64,000 nucleotides of DNA from Chryseobacterium sp. c4a (GTDB taxonomy: Bacteria; Bacteroidota; Bacteroidia; Flavobacteriales; Weeksellaceae): assembly GCF_009900745.1 (NCBI RefSeq), contig NZ_WXVU01000005.1, positions 183,373-247,372 of the forward strand, given 5' to 3'. Numbering within the stretch: position 1 is the first letter of the stretch; each line of letters opens with the position of its first letter. A model generated the notes under the pieces. It was not told the origin of the DNA. It was given only the letters and a program-made list of their open reading frames with translations, and made no database searches. The translations under genes were made by a program, and so were the position numbers. Shown here piece after piece: positions 27,760 through 36,905 of the stretch.

Positions 27760-30618
27760 ATGAATACAGAACAGTTTGTGAGCCGTCACATTTCCCTAAA
27801 TGAAGCCGATAAACAGGCGATGTTGGAAAAACTTGGCGTTTCTAGTATTGAAGAGTTAATTTCTCAGACCATTCCTTCTTCTATCCGTTTAGAAAAAGAT
27901 CTTGAGATCTCAGATGCACTTTCGGAATACGAAATGTTAAACCACTCTAAGGAGCTGGCATCAAAAAACACTGACTATACAAGTTATATCGGTTTCGGAT
28001 ACCACAATACCCTTTTACCATCAGCTATCCAGAGAAATATCTTTGAAAACCCAAGCTGGTATACTGCCTATACGCCATACCAAGCTGAGATTGCACAAGG
28101 AAGATTGGAAGCTCTACTTAATTTCCAGACTGTAGTATGCGACCTTACAGGTTTTGGTCTTGCGAATGCTTCTTTGCTGGATGAATCTACTGCTGCTGCT
28201 GAAGCAATGCACATGTTCTTCAACAACAGAACGAAAGATCAGAAGAAAGCAGACGCTAATAAATTCTTTATCTCTGACCTTGTATTGCCTCAAACAATCT
28301 CTGTATTGAAAACTAAGGCTGAAGGATTAGGAATTGAAGTTGTGATAGGAGACCACAAAACGCATGCATTTGATGCATCTTATTATGGTGTTTTATTACA
28401 ATACCCTGGTAAAAACGGAATTGTTCTGGATTATACAGAAAACATCGTAGAATATAAAAAATTAGACCTTCAGGTAGCTGTTGCTTGTGATCCAATGGCA
28501 TTGGTGAAATTAAAGTCACCAGCTGAAATGGGTGCTGACTGTGCAGTAGGTACTTCTCAGAGATTCGGTATTCCATTAGGATATGGAGGCCCTCACGCAG
28601 CATTCTTTGCTTGTAGAGAAGAATATAAAAGAGATATTCCTGGAAGAATCATTGGAGTTTCTCAGGATATGTACGGAAAACGTGCACTAAGAATGGCGTT
28701 GCAGACAAGAGAACAGCACATCAAGAGAGAGAAGGCAACTTCTAACATCTGTACTGCTCAGGTTCTTTTAGCAGTAATGGCAGGAATGTATGCCGTTTAT
28801 CACGGTCCAAAAGGATTAAACTATATCGCAGATCAGATCCACTTTAAAGCAAATGCTTTGAAAGGAGGTCTTAAAGCTTTAGGCTATCAGGTAGTAGAAG
28901 AGCCAATCTTCGATACAGTGAAAATCACAATGGCTGAGGATGAGAAAGCTAGATTAGTAAGATTGATGCTGGATCACAGACTTAATCTTAATTACTTTAC
29001 GGAAGGAGTTGTAAGTATTGCTATCAACGAAAGTACTACATTGGAGAAATTAAACTATCTGATGGCTTCTTTTGCTCAGTTCAAAGATAAGCAGACTTTC
29101 AAATTAGAAATCAAAGAAGGATACAGCATTCCTGAAGAAAACCTTAGAAAGGATCAGATTCTTACAGAAGAAGTATTCAACAGATATCATACAGAAACAG
29201 AATTGATGCGTTACATCAAGCGTCTTGAGAGAAAAGATTTATCATTGACTCACTCAATGATTTCTTTAGGATCTTGTACTATGAAATTGAACGCAGCGAC
29301 TGAAATGCTTCCGCTTTCATGGGCAGATTGGGGTAGTGTACACCCATTTGTACCGGTAGATCAAGCAGGAGGATATCAGCAAATGATTGCAGAGCTTGAA
29401 AAAGACCTTGCAACAATTACTGGTTTTGCAGGTACTTCATTACAGCCAAACTCTGGAGCTCAGGGAGAATATGCAGGATTAATGGTAATCAGAGAGTACC
29501 ATATCTCAAGAGGAGACCACCACAGAAATGTAGTTTTGATCCCTCAATCTGCACACGGAACCAACCCAGCTTCTGCTGCAATGGCAGGAATGAAAATCGT
29601 AGTCGTGAAAAACCTTGAAAATGGAGAAATCGATTTCGAAGATCTTAAAGCTAAAACAGAATTACATTCAGCGAACTTATCAGCTGTAATGATTACATAT
29701 CCGTCTACTTACGGATTCTTTGATGCTAACATCAAGGAAATTACTAACCTTATCCACGAGCACGGAGGACAAGTATATATGGATGGTGCGAACATGAATG
29801 CTCAAGTAGGATTTACAAGTCCAGGAAACATTGGAGCAGACGTTTGTCACTTGAACCTTCACAAAACTTTTGCAATCCCTCACGGAGGTGGAGGTCCTGG
29901 AGTAGGGCCAATCTGTGTGGCGAAGCACTTAGTACCATTCCTTCCTTCCAACGCGAATATCAAAATTGGAACTAAAGAAGCAATCGACGGTATTTCTGCA
30001 GCACCTTACGGTTCAGGATTGATCCTAAACATTTCTTATGCTTACATCAAAATGTTAGGAACAGACGGATTGAAAAAAGCTACAGGACATGCAATCATGA
30101 ATGCTAACTATCTTAAAGCAATATTATCAGAGCATTTCCCAATCTTGTATTCAAACGAAAACGGAAGAGTAGCTCACGAGTGTATCGTAGATTTCCGTCA
30201 GTTCAAGTCATTAGGAATTGAAGTAGCTGATGTAGCGAAGAGATTGATGGATTATGGTTTCCATGCTCCTACAGTTTCTTTCCCAGTGGCAGGAACATTA
30301 ATGATCGAGCCTACAGAATCTGAAAGCAAAGCTGAGATCGATCGTTTTGCAGAAGCTTTAATCTCTATTAAGCAGGAAATTGATGAGATTGCTAACGGAC
30401 AGGCAGATCCTGCAAACAACGTATTGAAAAACGCTCCTCACACAGAGCAATTGGTGATCTCGGATTCTTGGGATAAACCATACAGCAGAGAAAAGGCAGC
30501 TTATCCATTAGAGTGGGTAAGAGATCACAAATTCTTCGCTTCTGTATCAAGAGTAGATGAAGCTTACGGAGACAGAAACTTAGTATGTACTTGTGAGCCG
30601 ATTGAAGCTTATATGTAA
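27760..30618 (+). CDS. gcvP: Glycine dehydrogenase (decarboxylating), P-protein, single chain
   Basis: A 952-residue full-length P-protein of the glycine cleavage system. It holds both halves fused: the N-terminal half with YTPYQAEIAQGRLEALLNFQ and the C-terminal half with PNSGAQGEYAGL and DGANMNAQVG. PLP binds Lys702 in HLNLHKTFAIPHGGGGPG. It decarboxylates glycine and passes the methylamine group to H-protein. The gene is alone, so gcvH and gcvT lie elsewhere. It has its own promoter pattern and terminator. Confidence 0.98.
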   Translation: MNTEQFVSRHISLNEADKQAMLEKLGVSSIEELISQTIPSSIRLEKDLEISDALSEYEMLNHSKELASKNTDYTSYIGFGYHNTLLPSAIQRNIFENPSWYTAYTPYQAEIAQGRLEALLNFQTVVCDLTGFGLANASLLDESTAAAEAMHMFFNNRTKDQKKADANKFFISDLVLPQTISVLKTKAEGLGIEVVIGDHKTHAFDASYYGVLLQYPGKNGIVLDYTENIVEYKKLDLQVAVACDPMALVKLKSPAEMGADCAVGTSQRFGIPLGYGGPHAAFFACREEYKRDIPGRIIGVSQDMYGKRALRMALQTREQHIKREKATSNICTAQVLLAVMAGMYAVYHGPKGLNYIADQIHFKANALKGGLKALGYQVVEEPIFDTVKITMAEDEKARLVRLMLDHRLNLNYFTEGVVSIAINESTTLEKLNYLMASFAQFKDKQTFKLEIKEGYSIPEENLRKDQILTEEVFNRYHTETELMRYIKRLERKDLSLTHSMISLGSCTMKLNAATEMLPLSWADWGSVHPFVPVDQAGGYQQMIAELEKDLATITGFAGTSLQPNSGAQGEYAGLMVIREYHISRGDHHRNVVLIPQSAHGTNPASAAMAGMKIVVVKNLENGEIDFEDLKAKTELHSANLSAVMITYPSTYGFFDANIKEITNLIHEHGGQVYMDGANMNAQVGFTSPGNIGADVCHLNLHKTFAIPHGGGGPGVGPICVAKHLVPFLPSNANIKIGTKEAIDGISAAPYGSGLILNISYAYIKMLGTDGLKKATGHAIMNANYLKAILSEHFPILYSNENGRVAHECIVDFRQFKSLGIEVADVAKRLMDYGFHAPTVSFPVAGTLMIEPTESESKAEIDRFAEALISIKQEIDEIANGQADPANNVLKNAPHTEQLVISDSWDKPYSREKAAYPLEWVRDHKFFASVSRVDEAYGDRNLVCTCEPIEAYM

Positions 30619-30641
30619 TTAGAATTTTCTCTAGATATATC

Positions 30642-30676
30642 AAATCCCTCTCACACTGAGAGGGATTTTTGTTTTT
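30642..30676 (+). terminator. Rho-independent terminator after gcvP
   Basis: AATCCCTCTCA pairs with TGAGAGGGATT around a CAC loop, followed by a T-rich run. It starts 23 bases after the gcvP stop. Confidence 0.9.
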
Positions 30677-30763
30677 TATAATTCCGCAAAGTCGGGAGAC
30701 TTTGCCAGCGTAGTAATTTTTTTGAAGTGTAAATGGTTTACCACTTTTTTCAATGAAGCCCAA

Positions 30764-30792
30764 CAAAAAAAGCCTTTCAAAATTTTGAAAGG
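30764..30792 (-). terminator. Rho-independent terminator, minus strand
   Basis: CCTTTCAAAATTTTGAAAGG (30773-30792) is a perfect palindrome with, on the minus strand, a T run after it (plus-strand A run 30764-30771). It terminates the small lipoprotein gene at 30817-30990. Confidence 0.8.
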
Positions 30793-30816
30793 TCTGAATG
30801 TGTTATATTTATTTTG

Positions 30817-30990
30817 TTATCTTCTCTTATAGCTGTAGGCCACCAAAATGGCTACTCCCATAGTAAGCACTGTTATCATTGAAATCGTTTCAATAGAGAT
30901 TCCACTTTTCATCTGTGTGTTTTCTTTTTCACAAGAATAAAAGAATAATACTGTCAATAATAGACAGCTCGATAGTAATTTTCTAATCAT
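30817..30990 (-). CDS. Small membrane lipoprotein of 57 residues
   Basis: On the minus strand an ATG at 30990 opens a 57-residue frame. A lipoprotein signal ends in a lipobox-like FFYSC (Cys20), followed by a short polar segment (EKENTQMKSGISIET) and a second hydrophobic helix (ISMITVLTMGVAILVAYSY) with a basic end (KRR). It has a terminator just past its stop. The fold is unknown. The combination of a Cys anchor and a transmembrane helix is odd; it might be a small membrane protein rather than a true lipoprotein. Confidence 0.6.
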   Translation of the reverse strand: MIRKLLSSCLLLTVLFFYSCEKENTQMKSGISIETISMITVLTMGVAILVAYSYKRR

Positions 30991-31083
30991 AATTGCATTT
31001 ATTTGGTTATTAATGTCTTATAATCAAAAAGTATACCGATTTTGTAGACTAAAAAAAGGGAGGGCTTCTATTATGTGTTAAGC

Positions 31084-31515
31084 TTAATTTTCGTTTATTT
31101 TTCTTGAGACTTTATTTATAATGCTCTGGTATTGAATATAACCAGCAATAGTTATTAAGATAAAGAATATACCAGGTACAACAAGTTCCAGAATCCAATG
31201 CTGAACAAGAAAATAAAAAATAAGATAAAGAACACCGGCATAGATCAGGTTGAAAAGAATAGGGTAGAAAGCTCCGATTTTGTAGGTTAGTATCCTTGTA
31301 TTCTCGTCATAGATAAAGTATTCTTTGGCGGGAGATATGGTGATGGGATATCGGTTCGAGAAATCCAGCTTCACAAAATTTTCCTTTCCTGTTATAGTGC
31401 TGCCTTCAATTTCTATAGTATTCATGTCTCTTTCTACGAATGAATCACGTACAGCATCAATGACATTTTTTGAGGTTTTTCCTTCCTTTATTTTTGTTTT
31501 AAATGTATAGAACAT
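31084..31515 (-). CDS. Small two-helix membrane protein, unknown
   Basis: A 143-residue protein with an N-terminal soluble part (about 1-80, beta-rich) and two adjacent hydrophobic helices (about 82-104 and 107-127). No family is recognised. It starts six bases after the YggS-type gene and is the third gene of the unit AAA ATPase / YggS / membrane protein, all on the minus strand. Confidence 0.7.
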   Translation of the reverse strand: MFYTFKTKIKEGKTSKNVIDAVRDSFVERDMNTIEIEGSTITGKENFVKLDFSNRYPITISPAKEYFIYDENTRILTYKIGAFYPILFNLIYAGVLYLIFYFLVQHWILELVVPGIFFILITIAGYIQYQSIINKVSRKINEN

Positions 31516-31520
31516 ACTCG

Positions 31521-32270
31521 TTATTCTTTACTCTTATCATGGTTTCCTTCGTTCCAGTAATAGCTGTCAGGATAGATTCTTGCTCCAAATACAGCGGTTC
31601 CAACACGTATAAGAGTTGATCCTTCTTCTATAGCCGTTTCAAGATCTCCACTCATTCCCATCGATAATTCCTTCATTTCTACCTGAGGAATATTTTCTTG
31701 TATGATTTTCTGTTGCAGATTTTTGAGGATTTTAAAGCATGGTCTTACCTTTTCTGTTTCTGCACTGAATAATCCAATGGTCATTAAGCCTTTTATTTTC
31801 AGAGTAGAGAATTCGGCAACTTTTCTGATAAGTTCAATGGCTTCATGGGGTTCAACTCCAAATTTACTTTCCTCATTAGAGGTGTTTACTTGAATTAAAA
31901 CTTCAATTGTCCTGTTTGCTGCTAAAAGTCTTTGATGTAGTTTTTCTGCCAGCTCTAAACGATCCAGTGATTGAACGCAGCTGACTTCATATTTCAGAAT
32001 ATCTTTAATTTTATTGGTTTGAAGATGTCCAATAAAGTGATTGTGGTGAGGAATTTCTTTCAGATCTTCATATTTCTCTTTAAGTTCCTGAACTTTGTTT
32101 TCTGCAATTAAGGATTGCCCGTTTTCCAGTGCAATCTTAATACGTTCTGCAGAGACTGTTTTGGTGGCCAGCAAGAGTTTTACGTCATCAGAGTTCCTGC
32201 CCGCTTTTTCACAGGCATTTAAGATCCTTGTATGGATGATTTCCAGATTGTGAAGAAGGTCTTCTTTCAT
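31521..32270 (-). CDS. YggS-type PLP-binding homeostasis protein
   Basis: A 249-residue single-domain PLP protein of the YggS/PROSC family. PLP is expected on Lys37 in VKLLLATKTVS. Other family blocks are FIGHLQTNKIKDILKYEVSCVQSLDRLELAEKL, VLIQVNTSNEESKFGV and LSMGMSGDLETAIEEGSTLIRVGTAVFG. It buffers free PLP and keeps amino-acid pools balanced. Its start shares four bases (ATGA) with the stop of the AAA ATPase gene, so they are translated together. Confidence 0.95.
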   Translation of the reverse strand: MKEDLLHNLEIIHTRILNACEKAGRNSDDVKLLLATKTVSAERIKIALENGQSLIAENKVQELKEKYEDLKEIPHHNHFIGHLQTNKIKDILKYEVSCVQSLDRLELAEKLHQRLLAANRTIEVLIQVNTSNEESKFGVEPHEAIELIRKVAEFSTLKIKGLMTIGLFSAETEKVRPCFKILKNLQQKIIQENIPQVEMKELSMGMSGDLETAIEEGSTLIRVGTAVFGARIYPDSYYWNEGNHDKSKE

Positions 32271-32986
32271 GATCGGATGGTTTCTTTGGCTTCCAGTTTT
32301 TTTATCAATGCTGTTTTTACAGCTGTTAAAGCATGGTCTTTGGCTTCTGCAAAAGAAATGGAGTACCTTCGTTCAATAGTCCTCATATCCTCCGGAAATT
32401 GGCTAAGCAGTGTGTCATAATAGGTATCCAGAAACTCAGTAGAAGGCATCTCATAATTGATTCTAAGCTGAAAACGTCTCAACAAGGCCGTGTCAATAAT
32501 TTCAGGATGATTGGTGGCACAAAGCAAAAGGGCATTTTCAGGATAATAATCAATGAGCTGGAGTAAAGTATTAACAAGTCTTCTCATTTCTCCAACATCC
32601 TTATCATCACTTCCTCTTGCTTTTCCGATCTGATCCAATTCGTCAAGGAATAGTACAGATCTTTCTCTTGCTGCTTTATCAAAAATCATTTTAATATTCT
32701 GTGAGGTTTCTCCAATTCTTGAAGAAACAATATTGCTTAGATTTAAAATGATAATATTCTTTCCAAGAGCGTTAGCAATTGCTTTTGCCGTCATTGTTTT
32801 TCCACATCCGGAGCTTCCCTGAAGAAGGATTTTATGATTTACCGGAAGGCCATATTCCTGCAATTCTTTGCTGTAAGTGTGCTCTTTGATAAGCTGTACA
32901 AGCTGGTCTCTGTTGTCTTTGTTCAGAAATACATCGTTAAGGCTTACTTGTTCTTTATCTTGAATAATAAGATTGTACAGATTCAT
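32267..32986 (-). CDS. Small AAA+ ATPase
   Basis: A 239-residue AAA+ protein made of one ATPase module. Walker A is GSSGCGKT (57-64), Walker B LFLDE (112-116), sensor 1 LLCATNH, and an arginine finger region LLRRFQLRI. It lacks an N-terminal targeting domain, so the substrate is unknown. It is co-translated with the YggS-type gene by a four-base overlap. A link between this ATPase and PLP homeostasis is suggested only by the coupling. Confidence 0.88.
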   Translation of the reverse strand: MNLYNLIIQDKEQVSLNDVFLNKDNRDQLVQLIKEHTYSKELQEYGLPVNHKILLQGSSGCGKTMTAKAIANALGKNIIILNLSNIVSSRIGETSQNIKMIFDKAARERSVLFLDELDQIGKARGSDDKDVGEMRRLVNTLLQLIDYYPENALLLCATNHPEIIDTALLRRFQLRINYEMPSTEFLDTYYDTLLSQFPEDMRTIERRYSISFAEAKDHALTAVKTALIKKLEAKETIRS

Positions 32987-33279
32987 GATGATAATTAATA
33001 GTTCTTGAATCTAACAAAGATAAGGCTTTATTATATGGTGTTGAGTATCCTGATTGAGAATAAATAACTAGGCCAGAGATCTGTAAATAAAAAATAAATC
33101 CGAACGAATGCTCGGATTTATCATTTGGATATTAAAATTTGTTATGAAACTAAGATCTTTTTGCTTATGTTTTTGGGCCCTTTTACCTCATTGGTAAAAG
33201 AGCAATCTGATTTCTCAGAATAAAAACATAAAACAATATAATTAGTATAGTTTTGCTATAGGCTTATTTATTTTAGTGA
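32987..33279. other. 293-base stretch before the 26-residue peptide
   Basis: No gene found. Two hairpins are visible: AAATCCGA/TCGGATTT (33096-33103 with 33112-33119) and CTTTTACC/GGTAAAAG (33180-33187 with 33193-33200). Neither is followed by a convincing T run, so neither is called a terminator. On the minus strand a short frame ending KGPKNISKKILVS lies here but has no start codon. Confidence 0.45.
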
Positions 33280-33360
33280 TTAGTTTCTTTCTCTTCTTAC
33301 TGTCATAAAATATGATGAGAATACTACTAAACATGTTGCGATACCGATATAAGTTACCAT
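33280..33360 (-). CDS. Tiny membrane peptide of 26 residues
   Basis: On the minus strand an ATG at 33360 opens MVTYIGIATCLVVFSSYFMT followed by VRRERN and a stop. It is a single hydrophobic helix with a basic end, in the same style as the C-terminus of the 57-residue lipoprotein at 30817. Tiny one-helix peptides like this act as membrane-protein regulators in other bacteria, but no function is shown here. Confidence 0.45.
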   Translation of the reverse strand: MVTYIGIATCLVVFSSYFMTVRRERN

Positions 33361-33898
33361 TTTGTATTATTTTTAATTATTTGACTTTTTTTTATCAATC
33401 TTTCAATTGCAATATTACAGCTTTCAAATCATGTGCCAAAGTAAATCACTATGATGTATATCAGTGTGTTATGAGTGTTTTATTTAATTTTTAAGAGATT
33501 TTTTGTTTACATTTTGTTAATGTATTATTGTGAATTTATTAATATATTTATTGTTCTGACTTTAAAAAAATGTGAAAACGTTAACCGTTTGCAGACTTAT
33601 ATATTAGACTTGATAAAACAAACAATAAATAATGCGATGCATAACACTGTTGTAAAATGATTTTTTTGAGTGTAAAATTTCCGCGAGAAAGCAATTTCTA
33701 TGTTAAGAAAATTTATTTTTATCGCTAATTCTTATGTTGAATATTTTTGTCAGCTGTCAGGTTCTATGACATTCCTGTTATGCCAAAATCGGAAAATGAT
33801 GTCAGTTTGATGATTCTAAAAGCGAATCAGAAAGATAAAATACAGAAGTTATAGGAAGTAGGTGGTAGGTTTTATTATTTTTGTATAAATAATACTTT
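33361..33898. other. 538-base AT-rich intergenic stretch
   Basis: No credible gene on either strand; the open frames here are short and lack coding composition. The last 23 bases hold the -7 element of the SMR gene. Confidence 0.5.
33876..33883 (+). promoter_or_regulatory. Candidate -7 element for the SMR gene
   Basis: TATTTTTG matches TAnnTTTG exactly and ends 15 bases before the start codon. No TTG is well placed as a -33 element. Confidence 0.4.
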
Positions 33899-34234
33899 AT
33901 GGAACGCAGTTATCTTTTTTTGGCTTTAGCTATTGTATTTGAGATCATAGCCACTACCTTTCTGAAAAAATCAGAAGAGTTTTCTAAGATCGTACCATCA
34001 GCTATTACTGTCATAGGATATGCCTGTGCCTTTTATTGTTTAAGTCTGAGCCTTCGACAGATTCCTGTGGGAATTACATACGCTATCTGGTCTGGGGTAG
34101 GAATTGTTTTCATCACCATCATTGGAGCTGTTGCCTTTAAACAGACTCCTGATTTGCCTGCCATGATCGGTATCGCATTGATTATAATTGGAGTAATTGT
34201 CATTAATGTATTTTCAAAGATGGGAACCCATTAG
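33899..34234 (+). CDS. SMR family small multidrug transporter
   Basis: A 111-residue four-helix transporter of the EmrE/SugE class: LALAIVFEIIATTFLKKSEEF with the membrane-embedded Glu of helix 1 (in FEIIATT), then GITYAIWSGVGIVFITIIGAVAFKQ and a fourth helix. It exports quaternary cations in exchange for protons and works as a dimer. It is a single gene. Confidence 0.92.
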   Translation: MERSYLFLALAIVFEIIATTFLKKSEEFSKIVPSAITVIGYACAFYCLSLSLRQIPVGITYAIWSGVGIVFITIIGAVAFKQTPDLPAMIGIALIIIGVIVINVFSKMGTH

Positions 34235-34292
34235 TACTTGATTGGATTATAGCTCATCTCTATCAAATTATTAATTGTTCATTATCGATTAC

Positions 34293-34727
34293 TTATTTTA
34301 ACCTCTGTAGGGTGGATTGGAAAAATTGAAACAGAAAAACCCTGTCATAAAAAATTTCCAAACTGTTTTCAATCATAAAATCAGTATGATGAGCGGTATT
34401 GGTAACTGTTTCTTCTTCTACAAACACAAACCAGATTTCAGAAAGGGCATATCTTCTTTTGAACTCTTCAGAAGTATTGCAGTCTAGAAAAAATGAATGT
34501 TTCAGATCATAGAAAAAAATTCCCTTCCTTGTTCCGTTGTGTTCTATGATATTAATAGGATGTTGGATATAGTTGAGAATTTTGATAGTAGGATCAAAAC
34601 ATTCTATAAAGTGATGCAGATCGATGAGTTGTATTACTTTTTCTTCCTGTTGAGATTCTGTCATAAAAAAACACTCTGATGTAATCTCTTCCGTTAATTC
34701 CTGAAAAACTGCTAATTCCATATGCAT
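34293..34727 (-). CDS. Cytosolic protein of unknown function
   Basis: A 144-residue soluble protein, rich in aromatic and acidic residues, with no signal or membrane segment and no motif I recognise. A second in-frame ATG (34721) could be the start. It lies on the strand opposite to the sensor kinase at 34921, separated from it by a 193-base gap that holds the kinase's candidate promoter. Confidence 0.6.
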   Translation of the reverse strand: MHMELAVFQELTEEITSECFFMTESQQEEKVIQLIDLHHFIECFDPTIKILNYIQHPINIIEHNGTRKGIFFYDLKHSFFLDCNTSEEFKRRYALSEIWFVFVEEETVTNTAHHTDFMIENSLEIFYDRVFLFQFFQSTLQRLK

Positions 34728-34889
34728 TAATTAAACGCTGCAAAGAAAAGCAGAATACGACTGCATAAATTTGTTTTTATACAAAACCGCCGGTATTTTA
34801 TACGAAATCCGATCGTGAATGGAGGCTATAATTGGTATAATAAAATGTGGGTTTTGTATAATATTATAAGAATAAGCTAGGGGATTACC

Positions 34890-34897
34890 TATTTTTG
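34890..34897 (+). promoter_or_regulatory. Candidate -7 element for the sensor kinase gene
   Basis: TATTTTTG matches TAnnTTTG exactly and ends 23 bases before the kinase start. It is in the divergent region between the 144-residue protein and the kinase. Confidence 0.4.
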
Positions 34898-34920
34898 TAT
34901 GGAGATATAAAACCAGGAAT

Positions 34921-35997
34921 ATGAAATACAGGTTATGGCAATTTAAAGAAACGCTTGCAATGGACTTTCTGGTGGAAGAACGTTACAAATTTGGCAGGCA
35001 TGTTTTGTTTCTTGTATCCTTTTTTCTTTGGTTATATAGTGCTCGCTTCTGGCAAGCTTTTTCAGGAATATATCAATGGTATGTACTATTCTTTGTATAT
35101 GGAATACTGATTACGATGTTGTACATTAATATTTATATTCTTGTACCTCGGCTTTTCTTTAAAACAAGATATATTGCTTATTTGGCGTTCCTGATACTAA
35201 TGGGAGTCATAGGAGTTAATCTTATTGGGTACGGTTTTAGAAATGTTTTTGTTGATTTCAGGATTGGGAATATACCAAGAGAAACAGAAAAAGGAGGTGT
35301 TTATGAAGGTATCCTGATGTGTATTCCGATCATTCTGACTACCACCACAGTTAAACTTCTGCAGAAATGGATTAAGGACAATCAAAGGATCAATGAGCTG
35401 AGCAACCTTACCATGCAGATGGAATTGAATGAATTGAGAAATCAGATCAACCCTCATTTTCTATTCAATATGCTGAATAATGTAAAAGCACTCATCAGAA
35501 CAGATCCGGCAAAAGCTTCGGTGGTGATCGTTAAACTTTCGGAATTTCTCAGATACCAACTTTATGAAAACAGTGCAGAGAAAACCTTATTAACTTCAGA
35601 AATTGATTTCCTGTCCAATTTTTTAAACCTTGAAAAAATAAGACGCGAAAACTTTACCTTTGATATTCAAACAGAAGCGGAAAACAGAACAGTACATACC
35701 ACCTTTATCCCTCCGAATCTGTTTACCACTTTTGTAGAAAATGCTGTAAAACATAGTGTCGACATTAGCGGTAAAGAATCTTATGTGAAAATAAATATCA
35801 GTATTGAAGGGCAGAATCTTTATTTTCAATGTGTCAATTCCAGAGATCCTAATTATATTATTTCAGATAAAAAGAATAGTGGACTCGGTTTAGCTAATAT
35901 TACCAGAAGATTAAAATTGCTTTATAATGATACTTTTGATCTGAAAATAAATTCGGAATCTAAAGAATATATTGTCCATTTAAAAATTCCTGTATAA
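34921..35997 (+). CDS. LytS/YehU-type sensor histidine kinase
   Basis: A 358-residue membrane kinase with four hydrophobic segments (about 26-148) and the PF06580 histidine kinase domain. The phospho-acceptor is His179 in NQINPHFLFNMLNNVKALI; the N box is NLFTTFVENAVKHSVDI and the G box SGLGLANITRRLKLLY. Its stop shares one base with the start of the LytTR regulator gene (TAATG), so they are translated together. Confidence 0.93.
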   Translation: MKYRLWQFKETLAMDFLVEERYKFGRHVLFLVSFFLWLYSARFWQAFSGIYQWYVLFFVYGILITMLYINIYILVPRLFFKTRYIAYLAFLILMGVIGVNLIGYGFRNVFVDFRIGNIPRETEKGGVYEGILMCIPIILTTTTVKLLQKWIKDNQRINELSNLTMQMELNELRNQINPHFLFNMLNNVKALIRTDPAKASVVIVKLSEFLRYQLYENSAEKTLLTSEIDFLSNFLNLEKIRRENFTFDIQTEAENRTVHTTFIPPNLFTTFVENAVKHSVDISGKESYVKINISIEGQNLYFQCVNSRDPNYIISDKKNSGLGLANITRRLKLLYNDTFDLKINSESKEYIVHLKIPV

Positions 35998-36719
35998 TGA
36001 ATTGTATTATAGTTGATGATGAACCTTTAGCAAGGTCAGAAATGCGTTCACTGATCAATGAAACTTCAAAAATTGATATTTTGGGTGAATTTTCCAACGC
36101 TCCTTCTGCATTGGATTTTCTCAAAGATAATGATGTAGATCTTATTTTTCTGGATATTGAAATGCCGATGGTAACAGGATTGGAATTTGCAGAAATGCTG
36201 CCCAAAAGATCGCTGATTATTTTTACCACAGCTTATTCCCAATATGCTTTGAAAAGTTATGAATTGGAAGCTGTAGACTATCTTTTGAAACCCATTGATT
36301 CGCAAAGACTTGAAAAGGCCATCAATAAAGCGATATTATATACTGAATTGCTCTCTAATGATACGATAAAGAATACTGTAGAATCCAATACTAAAGATTT
36401 TTTATTCATTAAAGCAGAACGCCGATTTTATAAGATCAGTTTTTCAGACATTAAATTTATAGAAGGACTGAAAGATTATGTAGTCATTCATACCAAACAG
36501 CAGAAGCTTATTACCGCAATGAACCTCAAAACCATTCATCAGAAAGTTTCAGGGGAGAATTTTATCCGTGTAAGTAAATCATACGTTGTGAATGCGGATT
36601 ACATTGATTCATTTGACAATCATAATATCTATATTGAAGAAGCAGAAATTCCTATTGGAGAAGTGTATAAGGCAGAATTTTTTACAAAATATGCAGGTGG
36701 ATTGTTGGGCGCAGATTAA
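35997..36719 (+). CDS. LytTR-family response regulator
   Basis: A 240-residue regulator. The receiver domain has Asp7/Asp8, phospho-acceptor Asp53 in LIFLDIEMP, Thr77 or Thr78, and Lys98 in YLLKPID. The C-terminal LytTR domain begins near residue 135 with FLFIKAERRFYKI, and has FIRVSKSYVVN. The target genes are unknown. It forms the second LytS/LytTR pair of the window with the kinase at 34921. Confidence 0.93.
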   Translation: MNCIIVDDEPLARSEMRSLINETSKIDILGEFSNAPSALDFLKDNDVDLIFLDIEMPMVTGLEFAEMLPKRSLIIFTTAYSQYALKSYELEAVDYLLKPIDSQRLEKAINKAILYTELLSNDTIKNTVESNTKDFLFIKAERRFYKISFSDIKFIEGLKDYVVIHTKQQKLITAMNLKTIHQKVSGENFIRVSKSYVVNADYIDSFDNHNIYIEEAEIPIGEVYKAEFFTKYAGGLLGAD

Positions 36720-36768
36720 TATTGTTGTTAAATGACTATTGATATAGTTACTTATGGTATTTGCTCTA

Positions 36769-36828
36769 TCAATAGGAGTGGGCTTTAGCCCGCCTCAAAA
36801 ATAAAAATCATCAGGCTTTAGCCAAAAC
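36769..36828 (+). repeat. Intergenic repeat family 2, copy 2
   Basis: CAATAGGA, GGGCTTTAGCCCG, an A-rich spacer, and ATCATCAGGCTTTAGCCAAAAC match in order the copy at 11001-11063. The GGGCTTTAGCCC block here is a tight self-complementary hairpin. Confidence 0.7.
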
Positions 36829-36832
36829 ATAT

Positions 36833-36892
36833 CATTCCGTAGAAATTTCAATATAGCACATCCAAAATGCAAGACGAAATTTCTACAGAATG
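36833..36892. repeat. Inverted repeat between the LytTR regulator and the methyltransferase
   Basis: CATTCCGTAGAAATTTC (36833-36849) and GAAATTTCTACAGAATG (36876-36892) are complementary with one mismatch around a 26-base loop. It lies just past the methyltransferase stop on the minus strand and adjoins repeat family 2, so it may be part of the same element or serve as a terminator. Confidence 0.6.
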
Positions 36893-36905
36893 ACAAAGAT
36901 TATCT

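Noticed and set aside
33180..33200. CTTTTACC/GGTAAAAG hairpin as a terminator
   Set aside because: No T run follows on either strand and no gene ends nearby.
33120..33240. Minus-strand frame ending KGPKNISKKILVS
   Set aside because: No ATG, GTG or TTG start gives a sensible protein; the composition is AT-rich and an upstream in-frame stop is close.
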